Shown: piece by piece, positions 23,090 through 36,581 of the stretch
Numbering within the stretch: position 1 is the stretch's first letter
How the letters are laid out: each line of letters begins with the position of its first letter
Assembly: GCA_963693285.1 (NCBI GenBank)
Contig: OY848919.1
Location: 10,659,461 to 10,723,460, forward strand
Origin: Xestospongia muta
Lineage: Eukaryota; Porifera; Demospongiae; Haplosclerida; Petrosiidae
DNA length: 64,000 nucleotides
Direction of reading: 5' to 3'
Made by a program: the position numbers and the translations under genes
Notes under the pieces: generated by a model
Told to the model about the DNA's origin: nothing
The model's database searches: none
Seen by the model: the letters and a program-made list of their open reading frames with translations, nothing else

Positions 23090-25440
23090 ACATAGGAGGC
23101 TGAAGGGGGGGGGGCTGGTTGGGCTAGAGCCCCCTCAATATTTAGAAAGAGGGGGCTCAGCCCCCCAAAATTTTTATTGCTTTATACATATCCCACAAAA
23201 AGAACATAAGTTAATCTTATTGGTGTTGATGAAACTGTCAAAGGTTTTGACATATTTGCAGGCCACAATGATGGAAAAATGGCTTAACAATTGTCTGGTC
23301 CTTCATATACACAAATGCATAAATAATGAGTGTTGTTAACACTAGAGTTTTCTATTATACTATATAACAGTACCTGACTACATATAATATGTATAATATA
23401 CAATAGGGGTGAAAGTTAAATTAGAACTATGATGCAACAGTACTGTTTTCATCATAACACAGTCCTAATTAAGAGGACTATCAATGTCCTTTTTGAGTAC
23501 TAGTGTTTGTAAAAATATTAACAATTGTTATGTCAGTGGAAATACAAATAATCTAATCACAAAGTGTCAATGAAATCAAGAAACACTGAAAAACACTTCT
23601 ATGATGAGAACTATTTTGTATTTTAACAATTGTGTGGGCTGGGACATTCACACTCATCCTTTTCTTAATTAATTTGTATCAATACATAGGATGTGTGTAA
23701 ACACAAGATTGGACAGTTTGATTTAACGGATCTTTAATTATTAATATGAATGAAGGTTGCTATCAGAATCAAGTTCTGCTACAATTTGCATTTCAAAATC
23801 TTGTATAACTTCTTAATTTTATGTCCTTGCTTTTCTATGTTGATCTAATTAATATAAACTTTACCATATTTGGTAATATTTTGTCATCATCAATTACATT
23901 AACATAGTATTGTTATATTGTTACATAGGTTTGTAGCCTTATATAATAAAGAGGACATCCTGATTGTTAAACACATCCATAAATGATACATGAATTGATT
24001 ATAATTATTACTTTGACATTTTTGCTATTTTCATTTAATATGCTACTGTATTTGATGTAGGCCACCATCAATTTTCTAAACATGCCTAATTTCCTGTCCT
24101 ATGTATTTTTCTTTATTTTAAACTAAATTAAAGTGAAGAAAGTATCTTGTCCTGGTTTCTTTGAATTCACAATAACCGTAGATTTGAGATCCTTCATCAC
24201 ACTAGTGTTATTATAATGTTTCAAATTGTATGATACAATACCTTTGTATATTTATTGGAAAATCAGTGTATGCATTGGTCATTGATTGTTTTGCTATAGT
24301 TTTGATAAAATGTCCTGTCATAGCTGCTATGAGTGTAGTTATGATAATAAACAAAGTAATGTTGTGACATGTGTACACTCCCTCTCACATATACACTAGT
24401 ATATAATAATGTATTAATGTATTATTTTAGCCTTACATTAACTTCAGTTGATTTCTATATTGTATATATAAAAACAGACTCAATTTATTTAGATGTAAAC
24501 ATCATATACTCTAATTTATGAAGGAGGATACACTATCCATACTGTTCATAGTGTTGATTTGTTTATTATCATAATTTAACTCACTAATCAGCTGTTGTGA
24601 TGATTATAATATGTATGCATACTTAGCATACATTATTGGTTAATTTTAGTAAAATCATTTTAGCAATTACAACACAATATGTTAATAATAGAGGAAAGTT
24701 TATTTTTATAGTTTGTTAATATTCAATTGATGTAGTAAATATAATATAATTATATAGATATAGTGATTATTACATTATGAGAGTCTTACTAATACATCCA
24801 TGTAAACACTGCCATATTTGGTAATCCCCAGTTTTGTTATATATTATGTCATGTCTCTCTCTTTTTTCTCTCTCTGCATCTCTATCTTTCTATGTCTCTC
24901 TCTCACACCAGATTTGGTGTCTTTTATACAGTTGTTACTAGTATTATATAGATATAATATGACTCAAAAGATTCCAATTCACTGAGCAAACATATTTAGT
25001 CAGGCCATTTCATATAGTGTGTGGTTTTACTCATTTCTTAATAATTGTTTTGTTTTGTTCTGTTGTTATTTATTTCTTTTTTCTACTGACAGTATTGAGT
25101 GTAGCATTTGGTTACTGATCTGTAATAATGTTCTTGTGTTAGCACAATTAATAAATATTACACTTACTGTATTTTAAGTGTTAGGTGTAACATACTTTAA
25201 GGATAATTATTATAGAGGAGAAGGTAGTTTGAATTTGCTTCATCCTCTAAGACTAAACTGGATGTCATATCTGACGCTTTTGACCTTAAAGCAAATTGAT
25301 AATGTTCTCAGTGTTAATATATATCAGTCAGGTATATATAAATACTGACCTTGACTCAGACTGCATTATCAATATTCATATCTTTTTATCTTTTGTAGTT
25401 TGTCATTTACATCACTTACATTCCATTCCTTTATAAATTT
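23090..25440. other. 2.3-kb insertion-like block without genes
   Basis: The flanks belong to the array, but this block has no counterpart in the other units. Its left end carries a run of eleven G, then GGGCTAGAGCCCCC and GGGGGCTCAGCCCCCC around TAAATATTGA-type sequence, a G/C-rich inverted repeat in AT-rich DNA. A pyrimidine tract lies at 24,846-24,905. No transposase or ORF is recognised. It may be a decayed transposon or unique spacer. Confidence 0.4.
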
Positions 25441-26028
25441 AAGAGTATTACATAATTAAGGAAAGAATCATCAATTCATTTAAAGAGCTATATAATAAAT
25501 AGAGACAGACATATCTTTTATATTTGAGTCTTAAATAAATTGTATTTAACTGAACAGGAGTTATCTCTTTTGATAGACTTACAACACACATCATTTTTAT
25601 GTTATTTCAATATTAAAAGCTTTCTATATATGCTGGATACCTTTAATTGTTACTGTGCAAAAATTACATGCAATGAAAAAGCGAGCGTTCTAAATCTCAG
25701 ATTTATTTAATCACTATAAATACAATATATTCTAATAAATAATAATCACAAAGTGTAATGAGTACTATGTTATGTACCTTCACATGTAAATTCTGCCATT
25801 AACATGAGTAAACTGTACTTTTTGTGGTGTATGATATATATATTTCTATTGAATTTTCTAAAAGATTTGTTTTTAAGAACTAAAACTCTACATAATTATC
25901 TAGTAAATAGTGTATCATGCAACGAGACATAATAAGAGATATTTAAGCAAAATATTAAAAAGTAAAATATGATAAATTTTCATAAATTATTTCATTTCTT
26001 TCTTTTCTAGTGCAGTAGAAATAGATGT

Positions 26029-27300
26029 TTATGTAAGTACAGTATAAAAATAAGCAAAAACAAGGATAACAAAAACTACAACCCAAGTCACCATAGCACC
26101 AATGTTGAAACGAAGGGCAATGCGACCATAGGAGATAGCAGTTTTAGCATCATGTCTTTTATAGGCATTATGGGACTATGAAAAATAAAAATTTAATGAC
26201 ATAAAACAAGTGAAGACACACATTTTATATGCATTATAAATGAGCATACTATAATGGAAAAAATGAGGGCAGGAAATGTACAAACAAGACTGTATGTCCC
26301 AAACAGTATACTCAGCATTGTGAGAGCAATAGACATTGTCAAGTAGTGATCACCAACAGCACGAGATTTTATGATTGTAATAGTAGGCTGCTCCTGAATT
26401 GCAGTTATGTTGCCCTTTAATTAAAATAAGAAAAATTTAGCTCTTTGTTGCCAAGAATTATAGTTTATACCTGTTGTTGAGGATTATAAGAAGGACCTAG
26501 CTGGTCATAATTTACACCATGTGGATTATCTATTGTAATTTAGTAAAAATTACTTTTTATTGTAAAGTTCATACTTTTGAAATGTTGTGTTGCTGATGTT
26601 AGAGGAGGTAAAGGTCCCTATATCAATATTATATTTGATATAACAACAAGTCACATACACACACATACATACAATGTATGTACTTTAATATTATTTATCC
26701 ACACATGCACAAATGTATATAATTATAAACAGTATTACTTACAGATTTTGTTGACAATACATTAGCAGTACCTGAGAAAATATGGCTTATTTAACAGTAA
26801 GTGTATACATTTTGTTTGTGTTATTATAATTATACAAATACTATATTTAATGAAATTCCATTGACAGTGGTATGCATGTATTTGTATAAACAAATTGTTT
26901 TGAGCCTCTTTATTATAGTTTAGTAACATTATATACAATTTTCTAGCTTCCTCACTAAAGGTGTAAATAAGGAAACAAGCAAAAAGTTTAATTCCTGTAA
27001 TACAACTAGGCCTTTTTTACCAGTACATCTGTATCAAATGTTACTAAAGTTAAATAATCATATACTCAATAGTAAAAGAAAATCTATAGAATCTTCTATC
27101 TAAATTATATCAAAGCATATTGCTTCTTTTCCGTTATATTTTATCTTGTGTTTATATTGTAGTCTCATGAGCCAGACACAACCACAAGGACGGTCTATCA
27201 TTCAATCATAGGGTTTAGATCTAGATTTATAGCGTGGGTTGATTAAATCATAACTATATGAAAATTTTATATGTAACATGAGTAATTACTTACCTTCCAT
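26029..27300 (-). CDS. DSP-5: dispanin/CD225-domain protein, type I
   Basis: Exons 27294-27300, 26743-26771, 26575-26617, 26471-26529, 26250-26414, 26029-26175; 450 nt, 149 aa, open. The third exon is 15 nt shorter than in DSP-1/3 and lacks the GGYYP block, yet keeps phase 1. Linker has NYDQLGPSYNPQQQ (YDQL). VGDHYLTMS leads to the first hydrophobic segment; the last exon begins SHNAYKRHDAKTAISYGRIALRFN, so the loop GD is HD. It ends FYTVLT. The donor after the first-TM exon is ATA then GTATGC. DSP-11 re-uses a copy of this gene's first three exons. Confidence 0.82.
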
Positions 27301-27413
27301 TCAAGTAGCTGCAAGGATAACAAGAAGCAAAGTAGTCTCAAATTTGCTAAGAATCTGTAATCGCCCGATATACTATAATGTAATCTGTAAACGGTGCAAA
27401 TTCCTTAAAAAAA

Positions 27414-27426
27414 TAGCCACGCCCCG
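27414..27426 (-). promoter_or_regulatory. CCACGCCC box upstream of DSP-5
   Basis: AGCCACGCCCC about 118 bp upstream of the DSP-5 ATG. Confidence 0.4.
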
Positions 27427-27479
27427 AACTTACCCATCACAACGTAGTAACTTTATTCTATGTGAATATTTTTTTATAT

Positions 27480-28430
27480 GAATATTTATTGATATAAGAT
27501 AAATAGTCATCCATTATATAAATTAGTTCAGTTTTATTAAATGTTATATGATAGATTATAACATAACATATTACTTATAGATAAGATTTAATGCTACAAT
27601 ATACTATTCTAGGATAGCAATTTTTTAAGCATCAAGTATGACACTTTAATAATATATATATAGTTTTGTCAGTTAATTGGTTGACTGTGGTCTATCTTCC
27701 TTATTTAATAAAAAATTATTCTTTGCCATTTAAAACATAAATACCCTATCACTACATGAGACAAAACTAAAAAAATATACATATTGCTTGAGACTTCCTT
27801 ACATTTAACAATCATATAAATAATTTAACTTTTTCTTTTTTATTATATCATAGATTTATGGGTTTAGCTTTTTTTTAATTTTTACAAAGATTATCAAGCT
27901 ATTAACACTTTGACTTTTTATATTTAATATGAGTCTTAAATAAATTGTATTTAACTGAACAGGAGTTATCTCTTTTGATAGACTTACAAGACACATTATT
28001 TTTATGTTATTTCAATAGTAAGAGCTTTCTATATATGCTGGATATCTTTAATTGTTACTCTACAAAAATTACTTACAATGAAAAAGTAAACTTTCTAAAT
28101 TTTAGATTTGTTTAATCACTATGAATACAATATATTCTAATAAATAATGTAACAGTGTAATGAGTACTATGTTATGTACCTTTACTGGTAAATTCAGGAA
28201 TAAACATGAGTAACAGTAAATTTTTTCGGTGTATTATATATATATTTCACTTGAAGTTACTGAAAGATTTTTAAAGTTTTTAAAGAACTAAAAACACTAC
28301 ATATCTAGTAAATAATGTATCATGCAATAACACATAATAACAGACATTTTAGCAGAATATTAAAAAGTACAAAATTAATAAATTTTAAAAATTGTTTCAT
28401 TTCTTTCTTTTTAATTACAGCAGAAATATA
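27480..28430. other. Spacer between DSP-5 and DSP-6
   Basis: AT-rich; no exon recognised. From about 27,930 it matches the downstream flank of DSP-5 (from about 25,490), locating one boundary of the tandem duplication unit. Confidence 0.5.
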
Positions 28431-28441
28431 TGTTTTAGTAA

Positions 28442-29808
28442 CTACAGTATAAAATACGCAACAACAAGGATGACAAAAGCTACAATCCAAGTCACCATAG
28501 CACCAATGTTTAAACGAAGGGCAATGCGACCATAGGAGATAGCAGTTTTAGCATCACCTCTTTTATAGGCATCATGGGACTATTAAAAATCAAACTTGAA
28601 GACACACATTTTAAATGCATTATAAATCAACATACCTTAATGGAAAAGATGAGGGCAGGAACTGTACAAATAAGACTATATGTCCCAAATAGTATACTCA
28701 GTGCTGTGAGTGCAATAGACATTGTCAAGTAATGATCACCAACAGCACGAGATGTTGTGATTGTAGCAGTAGGTTGCTCCTGAATTGCAGTTATTTTGCC
28801 CTTTGATTAAAATAAGTAAATGTTAGGTCTTTGTTGTCAGGGATTCATGTTTATACCTGTTGTTGAGGATTATAAGCAAGCTGGTCATAATTTACACCAT
28901 GTGGATTATCTATTGTAACTTAGTAAAAGTTACTCATATTATAAAGTTCATGAAGCGTACCTTTCAAATGTTGTAGTGCTGGATAATATCAACCTGCTTT
29001 TAGAGGAGGTAGAGGTCCCTATATCAATATTATATTTGATATAACGACATATCACCTACACACACATACATACAATGTCCACATATATTATTTATGCACA
29101 CACAAATGCACGTGATTATAAATAGTATTACTTACAGATTTTGTTGACAATGCATTAGCAGAACCTGAAATAAAAATGGCTTATTCAATAGTAAGTGTAT
29201 ACATTTTGTTTGTGCCATTATAATTATGTAAAAAACTATATTTAATAAAATTCCATTTTGACAGTGGTATGCATGCTTTTGTATAAACAAATTATGTTTT
29301 AAGCCTCTCTGTTTGTTATAGTCTAGTAACATTAGCAAAATAACTGTTTGTTAATAGAATTCATTTAATACTCAAAATGGAAAATAGTGAATATAATTTC
29401 TAGCTTTGTCACTAAAGGTGTAAACTAGGAAACAAGCAGGAAGTTTAATTCCTGTAATACAACTAGCCTTTTTACGAGTACATCAGCATCAAATTTTACT
29501 AATCATATCCTCAACATTAAAACAGAATTTACTGAATCTTCTATCTAAATTTAACCAAAGCATATTGCTCCTTTCTTATATAAAAACATTATATGTCTAT
29601 ATACTTATATATATTATATGTCATTATAATTGCGTTTATTTTACAGTGTCACTACCCAGACACAAACCCTGTGGTTAAACAAAGGACAGTCTATCATTCT
29701 ATTATAGGGTTTAGGTCTGGATATATATATAATGTGATTTGATTAAAGCATCCATATCTAACTACGTGAAACTTTTATATATAACATGAATAATTACTTA
29801 CCTTCCAT
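28442..29808 (-). pseudogene. DSP-6: type I dispanin with nonsense codon in third exon
   Basis: Exons 29802-29808, 29136-29164, 28961-29018, 28857-28909, 28636-28800, 28442-28579. All splice signals and later exons are sound (NYDQLAYNP linker, VGDHYLTMS, SHDAYKRGDAKTAISYGRIALRLN, ending VAYFIL), but the third exon reads AG-stop-YYP: the Gly codon GGA of GGYYP became TGA. As in DSP-4, an internal donor (AAAGCAG then GTTGAT) would trim the exon to 25 nt, skip the stop and keep the frame, giving 138 aa. I call it pseudogene by default; transcript evidence could overturn that. Closest relative is DSP-5. Confidence 0.6.
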
Positions 29809-29912
29809 TAAAGCAGTTGCGAGGATAATAAGACGCAAGAGTAGTCTCAAAAATGCTATGGAACTGTAAACGCCCGACTATATTCTGTAAAGGATGTTTA
29901 TTTCTCCAAAAA

Positions 29913-29923
29913 CAGCCACGCCC
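29913..29923 (-). promoter_or_regulatory. CCACGCCC box upstream of DSP-6
   Basis: AGCCACGCCCA about 107 bp upstream of the DSP-6 ATG; one base differs after the core. Confidence 0.35.
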
Positions 29924-30755
29924 AGGGCTTACCCATGACAACGTAATCGTCATTACCGTATGTGAATATGTTTATAGATGTATTCCTATTGAGAGATAAA
30001 CAGTCATCCAAAAATTAAATCAGTTCAGTTTTATTAATAGTAAGTATCTTATATCAATGTTTATTGTACTGGGCAATTAAAAGCAGCGTTTAAACTATGA
30101 TCAAAATGTTGCTGTTTTCATTATATTCATGATTATTATATTGATGAACAGGTTGGGTGTGACTGAGCTAGAAGCTTACAACATTTCGTTATCTCATTTA
30201 AATTGGTTACATTTTTTTGGTTTCTGTTAGAGAAAGAATGAACAGATTAAAAGTAAAATATATATTTCCTTTGTTAAATATAAGATGAATTATGTTTATT
30301 CACTAAAAACATAAATACAATTTTATAACAAATAAAATGTTATATTAATTAGTATTTGTCATAACAATTAATCCCTGCTAGTAATAAACAAATATGAGTA
30401 TTCTACAAACTTATCATATGATATATTGACCAGTTTCTGATTTTCAATAATACACTAACTGGTTTCTGACACTCAAAATATATTGAACGGTCTCCAGCCC
30501 TCATACTTTAAGTAATATCAGTACTTAAAGTATCTAATACCATTCACTACTATATATATATATATATATATATCAAAAGTATAATCATTTTAAATTACTC
30601 ACATTAAATGGATGTCAAAAGTAATTTTTATTATATTGTATTCAATAAAATTTTAAGAATGTACATATGAAATTGTTTAATGAATTTCACGACTGACTTT
30701 TATTACTTTACTTGTAATTCATAACAATAATTACATGTATTATATAGTCATTTGA

Positions 30756-32291
30756 TTAACAATTTCTTCTTTCTACAGAAGCGACAAAAGCAACAGCAAT
30801 AATAATGCCAACAAAAACAAACTTTTCATTTCTAACAGTGCAGACAACTAAACCAACCATGTTGAGACCAAGGGCAATACGACCAAGAGCACGAGCAGCT
30901 TCACGATTGCCTAGTACATCAGCATCTTGAGCCTATATGAAACAAAATATAAAAATCTTTCAAAAATAATGAAAAAATTGCTAATTTTTGAGTACATCAT
31001 TCAAATTAATTGCTTCATATTATAATAAATATTATTATTTTTATTCCATATAGAAGTTTATACATGTAATTTAAGCTTTGACTTTTCATAAGTTCTATAT
31101 TAATTACCTATAACAAGAGTACTAAATAGTTTCTGTTGCAGAAAATGTAGTTTAAAAATATTAAGCCACATTTTCTTTGTTAAATATGACATACATTTTT
31201 AATTATAATATTACCATTGTAGAAAAGATGATGGCTGGAATAGAATAAAGAAGTGAGTGCTGTGTTCCACAGAGGACACTTAAGATTGTGAGAACAATAC
31301 CCAATGTCATATAATGATTACCAATTGAACGATACATAATTGCAATCACAGGAGGCTGACTCTGAACTACATCTGCATTAGAACTTGACTACAAAAATAA
31401 AATTAGGATTAAACAGACACAACAGCCGTTTAAACCATAACCATTTAGTGAATATGACCTAATTTGTTAAACTTGTCACTTCTCACCTGCTGTTGGGCTT
31501 GTGAAGCAAGAGCAGATTGCCCAAAATATTGTGGTTGGTCATTATTAGCTACAATGAGTGAAGTATAATATATATGATAATAATATAGGATATTGAAAGT
31601 GTAAATCATATAAAACATATATAATGAACATTTCTAGCCCTGGATATCAAGTACAACACAGTTTATCACCATTACAGATACTTACAAGATGAGTTGATGG
31701 TGGATAAGCAGCACTTTAAAAATATAAATTTAAAGAACATTTCTAGAAATTTGAAAGTTACAATAATACTATAATATTATCACGCATTATATTCATAGAA
31801 TATTATAGCTTGTTGACAAACACCTTTATATCCCAGTAATAACATTCATAGTTGTCACTATTATTTGGTTCAGGGAATTTTATGCATGAATATTTTGATA
31901 TCTTAAGAAAATATGCTAAATTGCTTGTACATTTAACAAATTAGTATTATTAAGTTGCTTTTATAGCACAGTGACTATTATAAATCTACATAATTAGGTT
32001 TACAGTTGACATTAAAATGATTTATATTAATTATATTGATTATGTTAAAAATTCAACTATATAGATATTCCAATTGCTTAAAAGGACAAAAATGTAGGTA
32101 TTATTTTATTCAACAAGATAGCATACCTGTGGAAAGCATTACATGTGCCTCTGCTTTTTAAAGCTGCTTATATCAAACTTTAAAGCCATGAACTTAAATA
32201 TTGAACATATTATCTCTAAAGCAATAATATCATCAGTTCATGGACAAACATGACTGATATAAAAGCTACATCTATATTTTTAACCTTCCAT
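30756..32291 (-). CDS. DSP-7: dispanin/CD225-domain protein, type II, decayed second and third exons
   Basis: First exon 32285-32291 (donor GTTAAA). The second exon (31686-31713) is one base short at its acceptor, shifting the frame, and the third is degenerate near 31,620-31,665. Later exons are clean: linker 31487-31548 (ANNDQPQYFGQSALASQAQQQ), first-TM 31215-31388 (IGNHYMTLG start), last exon 30756-30932 (AQDADVLGNREAARALGRIALGLN). Joining exon 1 directly to the linker keeps the frame and gives 139 aa. The second hydrophobic stretch contains a charged RNEKF insert, also in DSP-12. Either an exon-skipping gene or an early pseudogene. Confidence 0.55.
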
Positions 32292-32639
32292 CTGCGATGT
32301 TGCAAGCATGAATAAGACACCTCCAAATTAAGATAAATTTCAAATTGTGAAAAGAAACCTCTTTGATCTGCTCACGCCCAATATTATTAATGGGAACGCT
32401 GCACTATTTCAAACAATCCGATTGGTCAATTAACGATCACGTGCAGATTACAATCGAAAACGTTGTGGGTGGCAACAGCGATAAAATTATTACTTTTTAT
32501 ATATACTAATCTCTCATAATTATGACTTCAAAATACATAGCGTTCAACACTGGATTTAAAGATAGTTTAGTATACAATAAAACTATTAGTATTTACATAT
32601 CAAATTGTTTTAGGAGTTTCATGACTGCTTTTTATTCTG

Positions 32640-33317
32640 TTACTTGTAACAGTAATAACTGTATGTGTGGCCAGAAGAGTTACTTCCATAGCAAACATTG
32701 CTTCTGCTAGAAAAAGCAGTAAGAGCAATAACAATAATGATACCGACAATAAAAAGCACCCAGGCAACTAAACCACCAAAGTTAAGAGCAAGGGCAATAC
32801 GACCATTACTACGAGCAGCTTCATTGTCACCTCGTGCATCAGCATCTCGAGCCTATATGAGACCAAAAAAACACTTCATAAATACTCCAAATTACATTTA
32901 GCAATTATGTAGATGTAAAGCATTTGTAAGTGATACTAATAGGCATTTTTAATTAGGCTTTCACAAGTTCTATATTAATATAGCATAACATGAGTACTGA
33001 GCAGTTTCCATTAGAAAAAGAATGAACAGATTAAAAGTACAAATTACATTTCCTTTGTTAAATATAGCATACATTATTAATTATGATGTTACCATTGTAG
33101 AAAATATGATGGCTGGAATAGTACAAAGGAGAGAGTGCCATGTTCCAAAGAAGACACATAAGATTGTGAGCACAATACCCAATGTTAGATAATTGTCACT
33201 GACTGGATGAAAGGGAGTTGCGATCACAAAAGGCTGAGTCTGCACTACATCTACACTGTTATTTGGCTAAAAAATAGTGTTCAAGTGATATAACATGCTC
33301 TTAAGAAGCCATACACT

Positions 33318-33388
<71 letters not shown>

Positions 33389-34749
33389 AAGATTTCAATT
33401 ATGCATCACCGTCAAGTGTACTTTCCATAATACAATATTATATGTTACAAATGTATATGATGTACTTCATTAAGGTTATCATATTTTACCTGCCATTGGG
33501 CCTGCGGAAGTGGAGCATGTTGCCCAAAATATGGTGGTGGGACATCATTAGCTAAAATGATTACAGTGAAGGATAATACATATGACTTCTATTAATGACA
33601 ATAACATAAAATGTTGAAAATCTTAATCAATGTTTTAATAACTATATGTACTGTATATCTGTATATTTTCTGTCAACTACATATAGTATATCTATATACT
33701 TACAACCTTTCTATCGCACTCTTATTGGTGGTAGGTTCTGAATGTTTGTAAACACTCTCTGTGGAGCACATGTATTAGAATAACTTTAATGTTGTATTAA
33801 GGATCTAGTAACAATCTTGTATGAGTATTGCCATATTTAAATTGATTCATTAATAGGGAGAATTTGATAACAATTTTTGTAAATGTTGTTAATATTAAGT
33901 GTCAGTGAAGTAAAAAGATATGTTATTGTGACCTCAATTATTGAAAGAATTACTACAAATACATAATACTGTATTAATTATCTAACAATTACATCATGTT
34001 ATAATATATTACATTATGTCTAGACTAATTGGGTAAAGTATTCATGTTGGGAAATTTATTTGGGACATTACAGGAAACACTCAAATCACAGTAATAAACA
34101 TGTCTATGGCATCTGTTATGACAAACCCATAAACTTTAAAGTTATGTGATATTAATTAAATTCATGCATTTTATTATTAAGAAAAGATGGTCATGTATTG
34201 CATTGACTATATACTAAATGAAGTCAAATTAATCATTATTATGATAGTATATACATAATACACAAAGAGACTGATCTCTTTATTTAAAATATATACATGT
34301 TCTATGATTCTAATAACCACTTATGAGCTTGATCACAAAAACATTTATTTATATGTGACCTGATAAGGGACCACTTCTGTCAAAACATTTGTGACTTAGC
34401 TGATTTGTGAAAAGGGACCACTGTTAAAACACCTTTTGTATATGAATAGTTGTGCACATATAGCAACTGTATGTATACAAAACTGTTTTTGAGGAGTTTT
34501 AACTATGCTCACTTTTCACAAATTTGCCAAAAGTGGTCTCTTATTGCAAACATGTTCACATATGTTCATTTATATTATATATACATACATACACACAAAC
34601 ATACATGCACACACATATATATATGTATATATATATTGTTAGTAACTAAAAATTCGATGCCATTTTTACGCTATACAACAATTTAGCCTATACATGTATA
34701 GTGCACAGTTAAAAATAAAGAATAAAATTATACACTTGTTACCTTCCAT
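32640..34749 (-). CDS. DSP-8: dispanin/CD225-domain protein, type II, four exons
   Basis: Exons 34743-34749, 33490-33551, 33093-33266, 32640-32852; 456 nt, 151 aa, open. Relative to DSP-13 a deletion near 33,630 removed both short Pro/Tyr exons, but the first exon (phase 1) joins the linker in frame (MEANDVPPPPYFGQ). The linker carries PPPY, a PPxY-type motif. After SDNYLTLG comes the first hydrophobic segment, then ARDADARGDNEAARSNGRIALALN and the second, then a Tyr/Cys-rich tail with GHTYSYYCYK. An AT dinucleotide tract of about 60 bp lies in the intron (33,317-33,387). Absence of stops across 151 codons supports function. Confidence 0.8.
33317..33387. repeat. (AT)n tract in DSP-8
   Basis: Pure AT/TA dinucleotides. 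The equivalent position of DSP-13 has a longer tract (46,590-46,675). Confidence 0.9.
34354..34560. mobile_element. MITE with TGTGACCTGAT termini in DSP-8 first intron
   Basis: TGTGACCTGATAAGGGACC, an internal GACTTAGCTGATTTGTGAAA copy, and an inverted right half (GTTTTAACTATGCTCACTTT and on). Its twin at 48,157-48,369 in DSP-13 shares the same internal structure, so both descend from one insertion before the segment duplicated. Confidence 0.6.
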
Positions 34750-35443
34750 TGTAGTCTTTGATAGCTTTTATCGAGAAGCGATCACCACAGCTTGAGTTTA
34801 TCTTGACAAGGTCCTTGTACAGTGAATGTGTATAGGCGGTAATATTTTATAACTAAAATAAATCACGTGTGGTATATAGTATTTACGCGAGAGGGCCGGA
34901 ACATAACGTGCTGTTTATTCACAAAAATTTGAATAACTCACGTGAAAGTTTATATTATCCTTCTCTGATCTCATTGATCCTATTTTCCTATCACAAAGTT
35001 CAGTACAAGACTATGGTTGTTCTAATCATTGCCAGGATCTTTGTAAACGATTTGGGACACTGAGTCAGAGAGTGTTCTGGAGAGTAGAAATACTATACCT
35101 TTTTCTCCAGAGTCTATCTGTCACAGTACAGGAAGGAAATACAATAATGCTGCTGGGTACCATTAATGAAACCACTAATACCAAAACACCTTTTTTATGT
35201 AGATTATGGTTTTAGGTTTGCTTATTACTCTTAACTTTACTTTATCTATTACATCATGTCTTCATTTACTCATTTATTTTAATCACTATTCATTTTATTT
35301 ATATTATATTTACATATTTGATTTGATTTGCAAGAGCTTTAATCAGTAGTTATTAACTTTGGTTATTTTATTTATTCTTTATTATAATATAATAATTGTA
35401 TTCAGCACAATATAACACTATTACATTTGTACTGTAGTTACCA

Positions 35444-35555
35444 AATAAAAATGATAATTGATAAAATAGCACGAAAGAGAGAATGCTACGTTCCTAATGG
35501 TATTCAAATGACTTAAGAATAATACCCAATGTTAAGTAGTGATTTCCAACAGGAC
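35444..35555 (-). pseudogene. Degenerate first-TM dispanin exon
   Basis: The complement reads VGNHYLTLGIILKSFEYH then a stop, a decayed copy of the first-TM exon. Its flanks match 49.2-49.4 kb, where a sister fragment lies, and short scraps recur near 35,845 and 50,800. Confidence 0.6.
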
Positions 35556-35581
35556 CCACACACATATAGATTCACACATCA

Positions 35582-35616
<35 letters not shown>

Positions 35617-36032
35617 GCATCTTTGTAAATAAATGATTTGGGACACTGAGTCAGAGAGTGTTCTGGAGAGTTAAAAAAAATACTATACCTTTTATCCAGA
35701 GTCTATATGTCACAATACAGGAAGGAAATGCAATAATTATGCTGGGTACCATTAATGATACCACTAATACAAAAACACCTTTTGGTGTATGTTATTGCTT
35801 TAGGTTTGCCTATTACATATTGTTACTTTTACACAAATGACTTAACCCAATGTGAAGTAGTGAACTCCAACAAGACCCAGACACATATAGACTCACACAC
35901 ATGCTGGGTACCAATATATTAGTTAGATTTTAAATTAGTAAAAGATATTAAACAGGAAGTGGCATGTAAAATAAATTATTTAAAAATATTCTTAAGTGTG
36001 GTTGTACAAAAGTGTTCTTTGTTTTAAAAATA

Positions 36033-36581
36033 TTATACATAAATAATAACAATAATCACGACTGCCAAAATGATAGGCCAAGACCCTATAGCACTAATGT
36101 TTAAACCAAGGGCAATACGACTATGATTTGTAGCAGTTGCATCATCACCTCTTGCATCAGCATCACGTGCCTACAAGATAAATTAATTATGAAGATAAAA
36201 GGGGCATATGTTAAATAAAATTAAGGAAGAAAGACAATTAGAGATATAGGTTTTAGTGGTGCAGTTTGATTTGAAACAGCTCCAATACTCATTATTCATT
36301 ACTTCATAATTATGTTTTGTTATTTTATTTATTTTATTTTTTATGATGAAACCATTGTACACTGTACAATATAAGTCCATAATATATGTACTGCAATTAC
36401 CATAGTGAGAAAAGATGATTGCTGGAATAGTACAGAGGAGAGCAAACCATGTTCCAAAGAGTAAACAAATGCCTGTGAGTACCATACCCAATGTCAAATA
36501 GTGATCTCCAACATAACGTATAGGAGTATTTATAACAGTGGCCCGAGGTTGTTGCTGTACCACAATTACTCTGACAGGTTG
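36033..36581 (-). pseudogene. DSP-9: type II dispanin remnant (last two exons)
   Basis: The first-TM exon (36,401-36,581) is 181 nt rather than the 180 of its near twin DSP-15: one inserted base near its end shifts the frame out of the final exon. The last exon (36,033-36,170) is still open (ARDADARGDDATATNHSRIALGLN ... IIYV). Upstream, sequence similarity to DSP-15 stops just beyond 36,590 and jumps to the far side of that gene, so exons 1-4 were deleted. Confidence 0.75.

Noticed and set aside
32522..32901. + strand frames at 32.5-32.9 kb
   Set aside because: Antisense shadows of the DSP-8 last exon.
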